DNA from: Corallincola platygyrae
GTDB lineage: Bacteria > Pseudomonadota > Gammaproteobacteria > Enterobacterales > Neiellaceae
Length of the DNA stretch: 64,000 bases
Assembly: GCF_039544265.1 (NCBI RefSeq)
Contig: NZ_BAABLI010000033.1
Coordinates: forward strand, 1 to 64,000
Direction of reading: 5' to 3'
The notes beneath the pieces are model-generated. The model was not told the origin of the DNA, ran no database searches, and was given only the letters and a program-made list of their open reading frames with translations. Of the stretch, positions 57,614 to 64,000 are shown piece by piece (the first letter of the stretch is position 1; each line of letters starts with the position of its first letter). A program made the position numbers and the translations under genes.

Positions 57614-58390
57614 TTACCCCTTTACGCTCTCATCAGTCGAGCCGGTTCTCACCTGATCGCCGGTATGGCCAAAACGACGCTCCCTGCCCATAAAAGTGCA
57701 GATTGCATCTTCAAACAGATCTCGGTTGAAATCCGGCCAAAGAGACTCTGTGAAATACATTTCAGTGTATGCCATCTGCCAGACAAGAAAGTTGCTGATA
57801 CGACAATCACCGCCAGTTCGAATCATCAGGTCAGGATCACCTTGACCACGTGTCGTTAAACCGTCGCCAATTAACTCTTCCGAGATCTGCTCAGGTGCCA
57901 ATTCACCATTTGCTACCTGCCTGGCCAGGGACTGTACTGACTGAACAACATCCCAGCGCCCACCGTAGTTGGCAGCAATGTTTAGTGTTAAACCAGTATT
58001 TGCAGCAGTGAGCTGCTCAGCAGCATGAATACGCTCCTGCAAGCGGTCACTAAATCGGGAGGTGTCGCCGATGATGCGTAGTCTGACATTGTTCTTATGA
58101 AGGCGTTTAGCTTCACGTTGCAGAACACTCAGAAACAGCTCCATTAGCAAGCTGACTTCTTTGTCAGGGCGGCGCCAATTCTCGCTACTAAAAGCGTACA
58201 GCGTTAACGCCTTTATCTGCCATTGAGTCGCTAAGCGAACAGTTTCACGAACCGCACCAACACCCGCTCGGTGGCCAAGAATACGGGCCTTATTACGCTG
58301 CTGCGCCCAGCGCCCGTTGCCGTCCATGATGATGGCAATGTGCTTTGGTAAACGATCGACACAGTCGCCGAATGGGTTTTCCTCAGACAT
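57614..58390 (-). CDS. uppS: undecaprenyl diphosphate synthase
   Basis: 258 residues. It elongates farnesyl-PP with isopentenyl-PP to the C55 carrier for cell wall and O-antigen. Seen: the catalytic IAIIMDGNGRWA (about 18-29), FSSENWRRP (about 72-80) and DLMIRTGGDCRISNFL. The C-terminal tail (about 235-258) is longer than usual but plausible. It follows frr after a terminator-like hairpin, so it may also have its own promoter. Confidence 0.97.
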   Translation of the reverse strand: MSEENPFGDCVDRLPKHIAIIMDGNGRWAQQRNKARILGHRAGVGAVRETVRLATQWQIKALTLYAFSSENWRRPDKEVSLLMELFLSVLQREAKRLHKNNVRLRIIGDTSRFSDRLQERIHAAEQLTAANTGLTLNIAANYGGRWDVVQSVQSLARQVANGELAPEQISEELIGDGLTTRGQGDPDLMIRTGGDCRISNFLVWQMAYTEMYFTESLWPDFNRDLFEDAICTFMGRERRFGHTGDQVRTGSTDESVKG

Positions 58391-58420
58391 TCAGACTTTG
58401 CACTCTTCCTAAGTGAGGAT

Positions 58421-58457
58421 AAAAAAAGAAAACGCCGTGCCCTTCACGACACGGCGT
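58421..58457 (-). terminator. terminator between frr and uppS
   Basis: The minus-strand stem AACGCCGTG/CACGGCGTT with a ten-base loop and a TTCTTTTTTT tail lies 41-77 bases after the frr stop. It probably lowers, rather than stops, transcription into uppS, because the operon continues. Confidence 0.85.
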
Positions 58458-58497
58458 TAGCCTTGTTACGAAGGAGTTATCGTCTTTAACAGACGAT

Positions 58498-59055
58498 TTA
58501 AAACTCCATTAGTTCCTGCTCTTTCGCTTTAAGCAGTTCATCTACCTGCTTAACGTAAGTATCGGTGATTTTCTGAACGTCATCATGACCTTTGCGATCT
58601 TCATCTTCAGAGATCTCTTTTTCTTTCAGAAGTTCTTTCAAATCACTATTGGCATCGCGTCGAATGTTACGTACAGCTACACGCGCATTTTCGGCTTCAG
58701 CTCTAACTACCTTAATCAGGTCTTTACGACGCTCTTCCGTCAGAGGCGGCATAGGAATACGAATGACCGTGCCTGCTGAGTTTGGATTCAACCCCAAGTC
58801 TGACGCCATGATAGCCTTTTCAACCGCGCCAGCGAGTGACTTATCGAATACGGTCAAAGCCAGCGTACGTGAATCCTCAACCGTTACGTTTGCCAGCTGC
58901 TTGAGTGGTGTAGGTGCACCGTAGTAAGACACCATGATGGAGTCCAACAGGCTTGGGTGAGCGCGACCAGTACGTACTTTGGCCATCTGACTTTTAAGCG
59001 CTTCAATACTTTTAACCATCCGCGCTTTTGCATCTGCTTTGATATCGTTGATCAC
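58498..59055 (-). CDS. frr: ribosome recycling factor
   Basis: 185 residues. With EF-G it splits post-termination ribosomes. The start is GTG 59055 (IND in second to fourth place) with a GGAG site 11 bases upstream. Seen: KVRTGRAHPSLLD, NPNSAGTVIRIPMPPLTEERRKDL and VRNIRRDAN. It follows pyrH by 24 bases. Confidence 0.97.
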   Translation of the reverse strand: MINDIKADAKARMVKSIEALKSQMAKVRTGRAHPSLLDSIMVSYYGAPTPLKQLANVTVEDSRTLALTVFDKSLAGAVEKAIMASDLGLNPNSAGTVIRIPMPPLTEERRKDLIKVVRAEAENARVAVRNIRRDANSDLKELLKEKEISEDEDRKGHDDVQKITDTYVKQVDELLKAKEQELMEF

Positions 59056-59079
59056 AGCAAGTTACTCCATCAATCTCTA

Positions 59080-59832
59080 TTATTCTGGTTTTTCTGGTGA
59101 CTCAGGCTGATGACTGATGAGGGTACCTTCATTTTCCCCCATGATCACCGCTCTAAGCGCGCCAGGCTTATTCATGTTGAATACTCGAATCGGAATGCTA
59201 TGGTCTCTGGCCAGCGTGAAGGCTGACAAGTCCATTACTTTTAACTCACGATCCAGTACTTCGTCGTAGGTCAGTGCACCGTGCAAGGTCGCGTTGGGGT
59301 CTTTTACCGGGTCGGCAGAAAACACACCATCCACCTTCGTACCTTTCAGCACGACATCCGCTTCAATTTCGATGCCACGCAGACACGCTGCAGAATCAGT
59401 GGTAAAGAATGGGTTTCCGGTACCCGCAGAAAAGATGACCACGCGGCCAGTTTTCAGCAAGCTGATCGCTTCGGTCCAGTTGTAACTGTCACATACACCA
59501 TTCAGCGGAATAGCTGACATTAAGCGCGCGTTCACATAGGCACGATGAAGGGCATCTCGCATCGCCAGACCATTCATTACTGTGGCCAGCATACCCATGT
59601 GGTCGCCCACTACACGGTTCATACCTGCTTCAGATAGTTTTTGACCGCGGAAAAGGTTACCGCCACCTATCACCAATCCAACCTGAACACCTAACTCAAC
59701 CAACTGTTTAATTTCGGTTGCCATGCGGTCAAGCACTTTCGGATCAATACCGAACTCTTCATCGCCCATCAGGGCCTCACCGCTGAGTTTTAACAAGATT
59801 CGACGGTAAGCAGGCTTTGGATTAATACTCAT
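59080..59832 (-). CDS. pyrH: UMP kinase
   Basis: 250 residues. It phosphorylates UMP to UDP; an allosteric hexamer in the family. Seen: RILLKLSGEALMGDEEFGID at the start, GGGNLFRGQ, DHMGMLATVMNGLAM and GTGNPFFTTDSAACLRG-type GNPFFTTDSAA. It lies between tsf and frr as in E. coli, and has its own leader because a terminator hairpin precedes it. Confidence 0.98.
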   Translation of the reverse strand: MSINPKPAYRRILLKLSGEALMGDEEFGIDPKVLDRMATEIKQLVELGVQVGLVIGGGNLFRGQKLSEAGMNRVVGDHMGMLATVMNGLAMRDALHRAYVNARLMSAIPLNGVCDSYNWTEAISLLKTGRVVIFSAGTGNPFFTTDSAACLRGIEIEADVVLKGTKVDGVFSADPVKDPNATLHGALTYDEVLDRELKVMDLSAFTLARDHSIPIRVFNMNKPGALRAVIMGENEGTLISHQPESPEKPE

Positions 59833-59857
59833 AGTTCTCTCGGATAATTTGGAGACG

Positions 59858-59884
59858 GAAAAAAGGCAGCCATTTGGCTGCCTT
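59858..59884 (-). terminator. terminator after tsf
   Basis: On the minus strand AAGGCAGCC-AAAT-GGCTGCCTT is followed by TTTTTTCC. It lies just after the tsf stop and before pyrH, as in E. coli. Confidence 0.88.
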
Positions 59885-59897
59885 ATCTTACAACGAG

Positions 59898-60779
59898 TTA
59901 GGCTTTCTGTGCAGCTGCAACTTGTGCCTGAACTTCTGCAGCGAAATCATCTTCCGCTTTTTCGATACCTTCACCCACTTCAAAGCGAACGAAAGTAACA
60001 ACATCAGCATTTGCTGCTTTCAGCAGTTCGCCAACGCTTTGCGAAGGATCTTTCACGAAAGGCTGACCAGTCAGGCTGATTTCGCCGGTGAACTTCTTCA
60101 TACGGCCAACAACCATCTTCTCAGCGATCTCAGCAGGCTTGCCGCTGTTCATCGCGATCTCGATCTGGATCTGCTTCTCTTTTTCTACAACTTCAGCAGA
60201 AACGTCTTCAGGCTTAACGAACTGCGGGTTGCTTGCAGCAACGTGCATGGCGATATCTTTCGCCAGTTCTTCGCTTGCACCGTTTGCAGCAACCAGAACA
60301 CCGATACGTGCGCCGTGGATGTAGCTAGCTACAACGTCAGCACCTTCAACCAGAACAACGCGACGGATGTTGATGTTCTCACCAATCTTAGCGATCAGGT
60401 TAGTACGAGCTTCGTCAACCTTAACACCGTCCAGTTCACACGCAAGCAGCGCTTCCAGAGATGCAGTTTTGTTGTCCAGTGCCAGAGATACCAGCTTGTC
60501 ACCAAACGCCAGGAAGTTTTCGTCACGAGCAACGAAGTCAGTTTCGCTGTTCAGTTCGATCATTACAGCGACGTCACCTGCGCTCTTAGTCAGGATGATA
60601 CCTTCTGCAGCAACACGACCTGCTTTCTTAGCCGCTTTCGCTTGGCCAGACTTACGCATGTCTTCAATCGCTTTTTCGATATCACCTTCAGCGGCTGTCA
60701 ACGCCTTCTTACAATCCATCATGCCAGCGCCAGTGCGCTCGCGCAGTTCCTTAACCATAGCTGCTGTAATTGCTGCCAT
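59898..60779 (-). CDS. tsf: elongation factor Ts
   Basis: 293 residues. It is the guanine nucleotide exchange factor for EF-Tu. The N-terminal UBA-like part has LRERTGAGMMDCKKAL (about 13-28), then IELNSETDFVARDENF, and the coiled-coil and core domains follow. It is the second gene of rpsB-tsf and has a leader with GCCGGA/TCCGGC stem (60797-60810) close to the ribosome site. Confidence 0.98.
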   Translation of the reverse strand: MAAITAAMVKELRERTGAGMMDCKKALTAAEGDIEKAIEDMRKSGQAKAAKKAGRVAAEGIILTKSAGDVAVMIELNSETDFVARDENFLAFGDKLVSLALDNKTASLEALLACELDGVKVDEARTNLIAKIGENINIRRVVLVEGADVVASYIHGARIGVLVAANGASEELAKDIAMHVAASNPQFVKPEDVSAEVVEKEKQIQIEIAMNSGKPAEIAEKMVVGRMKKFTGEISLTGQPFVKDPSQSVGELLKAANADVVTFVRFEVGEGIEKAEDDFAAEVQAQVAAAQKA

Positions 60780-60837
60780 CTGTCAATCCTCGCCTTGCCG
60801 GAGTTCCGGCACAAAATAATCCAGTTCAGTTTAGAAG

Positions 60838-60862
60838 AAAGGGGCCTAAATGCGGCCCCTTT
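60838..60862 (-). terminator. terminator-like hairpin between rpsB and tsf
   Basis: AAAGGGGCC and GGCCCCTTT form a nine-pair stem with a seven-base loop. On the minus strand the tail is only TTTCTTCT. It probably attenuates, giving more rpsB than tsf transcript. Confidence 0.6.
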
Positions 60863-60910
60863 TCAGCGTTTGTTACCTTAGCGGTAAAAGGGGTGGTTTT
60901 ATGACCCTAA

Positions 60911-61642
60911 TTACTCAGCTGCTTCTTCAACGAAGCTGTCGCCTTCGGCGCCAGTAGCACCCTGTGAGCGACCTTCAGCTACAGCGTCAGACGCTGCAGT
61001 CAGGTACAAGCTTACAGCACGGATCGCATCATCGTTACCTGGGATGATGTAATCAACGCCGTCAGGGCTTGAGTTGGTATCAACTACTGCAACTACAGGA
61101 ATACCCAGGTTGTTGGCTTCCTTAATTGCAATGTGTTCGTGCTCAGCATCGATAACGAACAGTACGTCTGGCAGGCCAGCCATATCTTTAATACCGCCCA
61201 GGCTCTTTTCCAGCTTTTCCATTTCGCGAGTACGCATCAGCGCCTCTTTCTTGGTCAGCTTGTCAAAAGTACCGTCCTGGCTTTGAGTTTCCAGGTCTTT
61301 CAGGCGTTTGATTGACTGACGCACGGTCTTCCAGTTAGTCAACATACCGCCCAACCAGCGGTGGTCAACGTAGAACTGGCCGCAACGCTGTGCTGCTTCA
61401 CGAACAGCTTCGCTTGCTGCGCGCTTAGTACCAACGAACAATACTTTACCTTTCTTAGCAGCAGTGTTGCTGATGAAAGACAAAGCTTCGTTAAACATAG
61501 GTACAGTGTGCTCAAGGTTGATGATGTGAACCTTGTTGCGGGCACCGAAGATGAAAGGCTTCATCTTTGGGTTCCAGTAACGGGTTTGGTGACCGAAGTG
61601 GACACCCGCTTTCAGCATGTCACGCATAGATACGTTAGGCAT
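60911..61642 (-). CDS. rpsB: 30S ribosomal protein S2
   Basis: 243 residues from ATG 61642, with a GAGGAAAG ribosome site. The frame open to 61675 is a leader artefact. Seen: MRDMLKAGVHFGHQTRYWNP, NLEHTVPMF, HRWLGGMLTNWKT, LPDVLFVIDAEHEHIAIKEA and a C-terminal acidic tail. It is the first gene of the superoperon. Its leader is long (about 130 bases) and probably binds S2. Confidence 0.98.
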   Translation of the reverse strand: MPNVSMRDMLKAGVHFGHQTRYWNPKMKPFIFGARNKVHIINLEHTVPMFNEALSFISNTAAKKGKVLFVGTKRAASEAVREAAQRCGQFYVDHRWLGGMLTNWKTVRQSIKRLKDLETQSQDGTFDKLTKKEALMRTREMEKLEKSLGGIKDMAGLPDVLFVIDAEHEHIAIKEANNLGIPVVAVVDTNSSPDGVDYIIPGNDDAIRAVSLYLTAASDAVAEGRSQGATGAEGDSFVEEAAE

Positions 61643-61679
61643 ATTTCTTTCCTCTATGGGGTTAAGCCTCCACATCCCC

Positions 61680-61714
61680 CATGTATTCGACCTTTTCAGG
61701 CACCCCGAAACATG
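61680..61714 (-). promoter_or_regulatory. structured rpsB leader, candidate S2 autoregulatory element
   Basis: In the 5' leader CATGTTTCG (61714-61706) pairs with CGAATACATG (61689-61680), leaving one bulged base. Inside, CCT-GAAA-AGG makes a small stem with a GNRA tetraloop. S2 represses its own rpsB-tsf transcript through a conserved leader in gammaproteobacteria. Placement fits, but I have not compared this against the known motif. Confidence 0.5.
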
Positions 61715-61776
61715 TGACGGAATGTGTGTGTGGTATTTAGTGCCGTAACCATTTACGACACCTATTTTCGGCGCGC

Positions 61777-61806
61777 TTTATACCATAAATCTACCCACTC
61801 TCGCAA
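61777..61806 (-). promoter_or_regulatory. rpsB promoter
   Basis: On the minus strand TTGCGA (61806-61801) and TATAAA (61782-61777) are 18 bases apart, followed by GCGCGCCG, a GC-rich discriminator typical of stringently controlled ribosomal promoters. It is about 135 bases before the rpsB start. Confidence 0.65.
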
Positions 61807-61914
61807 TTAACGACGTGTGAAATTGTCAGTTCTTTGGCGTAATGCTCGCAAGACGGTCAATTCAACGTCTGATATACTCTCGCACCGGAATCAAGATGTG
61901 TTATTGGACATTGC

Positions 61915-62703
61915 ATGAGTATTGTAATTAAGACCCCGTCTGAAATAGAAAAAATGCGAGTTGCCGGACGCCTTGCAGCAGAAGTATTAGAGATGATTGA
62001 ACCCCACGTTAAAAAAGGGGTAACAACAGACGAGCTGAATACTATTTGCCACGATTACATAGTGAACGTCCAGCAGGCTATCCCTGCACCACTGAACTAC
62101 CATGGATTTCCAAAGTCCATCTGCACCTCAATTAACCACGTTATCTGCCATGGCATCCCATCAGATAAGAAACTCAAAGACGGCGATATCGTCAACATAG
62201 ATATCACCGTGATTAAAGATGGTTACCACGGCGACACCAGTAAGATGTTTGTAGTGGGTAAACCTTCAATCCTGGCGGAACGTCTGATTCGGGTAACCCA
62301 GGAATGCCTGTACAAAGGTATCGAACTGGTAAAGCCAGGCGCTTACCTTGGTGATATCGGTTTTGTTATTCAACAGCATGCAGAAAAACACGGCTATTCA
62401 GTCGTAAAAGAGTACTGCGGCCATGGCATAGGTAAAGAGTTCCACGAAGAGCCACAAGTACTCCATTACGGTCGCAAAGGCACAGGCGACCAACTTGAGG
62501 CTGGCATGTGCTTTACCATTGAGCCAATGATTAATGTCGGCAAACCGCACTCCAAGCTACTGAAAGATGGTTGGACCGCCGTGACCAAAGACAGAAGCCT
62601 GTCAGCGCAGTGGGAACATACACTGCTGGTAACTGAAAACGGCTGCGAGGTGCTCACACTCCGCGCCTGTGACACTATCGATCGCATTATCAGTCACGAT
62701 TAG
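61915..62703 (+). CDS. map: methionine aminopeptidase type I
   Basis: 262 residues (E. coli 264). It removes the initiator methionine from nascent proteins. Metal ligands and motifs: NYHGFPKSICTSINHVICHGIP, DIVNIDITVIKDGYHGDTSKMF (two Asp), GHGIGKEFHEEP (His), FTIEPM (Glu) and SAQWEHTLLVTENG (Glu). Divergent from rpsB and followed by glnD, the usual order. Confidence 0.98.
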   Translation: MSIVIKTPSEIEKMRVAGRLAAEVLEMIEPHVKKGVTTDELNTICHDYIVNVQQAIPAPLNYHGFPKSICTSINHVICHGIPSDKKLKDGDIVNIDITVIKDGYHGDTSKMFVVGKPSILAERLIRVTQECLYKGIELVKPGAYLGDIGFVIQQHAEKHGYSVVKEYCGHGIGKEFHEEPQVLHYGRKGTGDQLEAGMCFTIEPMINVGKPHSKLLKDGWTAVTKDRSLSAQWEHTLLVTENGCEVLTLRACDTIDRIISHD

Positions 62704-62717
62704 TTTAGGGAAGTAGT

Positions 62718-64000
62718 ATGTCGACAAAGGAACTGAAGGAGATTATCAACGCCGTAAACGACCTGGCAGATCAAGGCCGGGTTGCAGAGTTTCGCCAGGC
62801 CAACACCGACTTCCTGACCTGGCTCAAAGCTCAATATCAAGCCGGCGAATCGGTAAATAATCTGGTTCTTGGTCGATCTCGCTTTGTCGACGCACTTTTA
62901 TCGGCGCTTTGGCAGCGTTGTGGCTTAGATCAGGTAAAAGACTTAAGTTTGATTGCTGTCGGAGGCTACGGACGCGGCGAACTCCACCCAAACTCCGATG
63001 TCGATATTCTGGTATTGGCAAAAAGACAGATCCCCGAATCAGCAAAGTCGCAGATCAGTGAATTTATTACCTGGCTTTGGGATGTTCGACTGGAGATCGG
63101 TCAAGCGGTACGCTCAGTCAAAGAGTGCATCCAACTAGGCAAAAGTGATATCACCATTGGCACAAATTTGCTTGAATCCAGGCTTATATGTGGTGCCAGT
63201 GAGCCATTTGATAAGCTTCAGGATGCCGTTCAATCAAAACGTTTCTGGCCTTCGGACGCACTCTATCAGGCCAAGTTAGAAGAACAGCTCAAACGTCATG
63301 AGCAGTTTCATGACACCGGCTACAATCTGGAGCCTAATGTCAAAAGTAACCCAGGCGGTCTGAGAGATATTCAAACGATTGGCTGGGTAGCCAAGAGCCA
63401 TTTCAACGCGAACAGCTTGCAAGAGCTAATCGGCCATGGCTTTTTGACCGAAGACGAGCATCAGGAATTGATGGAGTGCCAATCTTTCCTTTGGCAGGTT
63501 CGTTTTATTCTTCACATCACCACTGAACGCTCTGAAAACCGCTTGTTATTCGAGCACCAGCCTAAGGTAGCCTCAGCCCTCGGCTATTGCGACGAAGGAA
63601 ATGTCGCCGTCGAGAAAATGATGAAGCGGTTTTACCAGACCATCCGCCGAGTGAGAGAGTTAAACGACATGCTGATGCAGTTGTTTGACCAGGCTATTCT
63701 GGGCTCTCACAACAAAGCGAAGATCTACCCCATTGACCAGGGTTTTCAGCGTCGTGGCGAAATGATTGAGATTCTTGACGATGGCCTTTTCCAATCTCGT
63801 CCTGAATCGATGTTAGAGCTGTTTCTTCATATTGCGGACGACCCGGCGATCAAAGGGATCAGTGCCCAGACTATTCGCCAACTGCGCATCGCCCGCCGCA
63901 GTTTCTCAGGATACCTGGTCGACCACCCTTCATTTAGAAGGCTGTTTAATCAACTGCTCAAACACCCAAGAGGTATGGGAAGGCCGATAAGCCGAATGCA
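62718..64000 (+). CDS. glnD: bifunctional uridylyltransferase/uridylyl-removing enzyme GlnD (5' part)
   Basis: The frame is open from ATG 62718 to the window edge, giving 427 residues of about 880. It starts 14 bases after map, with a GGGAAG ribosome site. GlnD uridylylates and de-uridylylates the PII protein in response to glutamine, controlling nitrogen assimilation. The nucleotidyltransferase motif GGYGRGELHPNSDVDIL lies at about 80-96, and NPGGLRDIQTIGWVAK follows near 214. The HD and ACT domains would be beyond the edge. Confidence 0.95.
   Translation, partial: MSTKELKEIINAVNDLADQGRVAEFRQANTDFLTWLKAQYQAGESVNNLVLGRSRFVDALLSALWQRCGLDQVKDLSLIAVGGYGRGELHPNSDVDILVLAKRQIPESAKSQISEFITWLWDVRLEIGQAVRSVKECIQLGKSDITIGTNLLESRLICGASEPFDKLQDAVQSKRFWPSDALYQAKLEEQLKRHEQFHDTGYNLEPNVKSNPGGLRDIQTIGWVAKSHFNANSLQELIGHGFLTEDEHQELMECQSFLWQVRFILHITTERSENRLLFEHQPKVASALGYCDEGNVAVEKMMKRFYQTIRRVRELNDMLMQLFDQAILGSHNKAKIYPIDQGFQRRGEMIEILDDGLFQSRPESMLELFLHIADDPAIKGISAQTIRQLRIARRSFSGYLVDHPSFRRLFNQLLKHPRGMGRPISRM

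Noticed and set aside
59874..60881. 335-codon open frame on the plus strand across tsf
   Set aside because: It is wholly antisense to tsf, which is certain; the protein is Phe/Ser/Leu-rich without recognisable motif. Long antisense frames arise from biased codon use in highly expressed genes.

Overview
The window is a chromosomal segment from a marine-type gammaproteobacterium. The gene order prmB-aroC-MFS-epmC, smrB/sixA, fadIJ, yfcZ, fadL, rcsF-trmO-proS, and the long block rpsB-tsf-pyrH-frr-uppS-cdsA-dxr-rseP-bamA-skp-lpxD-fabZ-lpxA-lpxB-rnhB-dnaE-accA-tilS is typical of the Vibrio/Shewanella/Alteromonadales side of the class. EpmC, ElaA, RcsF, SmrB and an H-NS protein agree with that. I cannot name the genus. 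No rRNA, tRNA or CRISPR array was seen, and no stretch over 300 bases lacks a gene.

Left edge (1-1842): the start of a chromosomal integron. An IntI-family tyrosine recombinase (808-1842, +) faces away from an attI region (about 568-660). A complete first cassette (83-567) follows, carrying one small membrane-protein gene on the minus strand and ending in a folded attC site (80-158). The first bases of a second cassette run off the window. A LexA-like box overlaps the predicted intI promoter. The 3' end of intI overlaps the neighbouring chromosomal gene tail to tail.

1793-8000: a minus-strand run prmB-aroC-MFS-epmC-ATP/NAD kinase (protein and ribosome modification, chorismate synthesis), divergent smrB, and convergent sixA. 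8170-13642: an insulysin-type protease, a large GGDEF/EAL protein and a small membrane protein. 13758-17198: fadI-fadJ, with a FadR-like palindrome upstream. 17473-24604: a complete MoxR/Bat (von Willebrand A) operon of six overlapping or closely spaced genes. 24677-30101: yfcZ, an ECF sigma/DUF3379 pair, elaA, putP and a FadL-type porin. Fatty-acid uptake (fadL) and anaerobic-type beta-oxidation (fadIJ) therefore sit in the same region.

30148-40944: two patatin-like phospholipases, a degenerate EAL-HDOD protein, H-NS, a DUF4340 protein, rcsF-trmO-acyltransferase-kelch, proS and a diguanylate cyclase. 40995-61642: the housekeeping superoperon for envelope biogenesis (lipid A, BamA, Skp, RseP, undecaprenyl-PP, CDP-DAG), isoprenoids, DNA replication and translation factors, read from right to left and broken by terminator hairpins. 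61915-64000: map and the 5' part of glnD, divergent from rpsB. The rpsB leader carries a strong promoter and a structured element resembling an S2 autoregulatory site.
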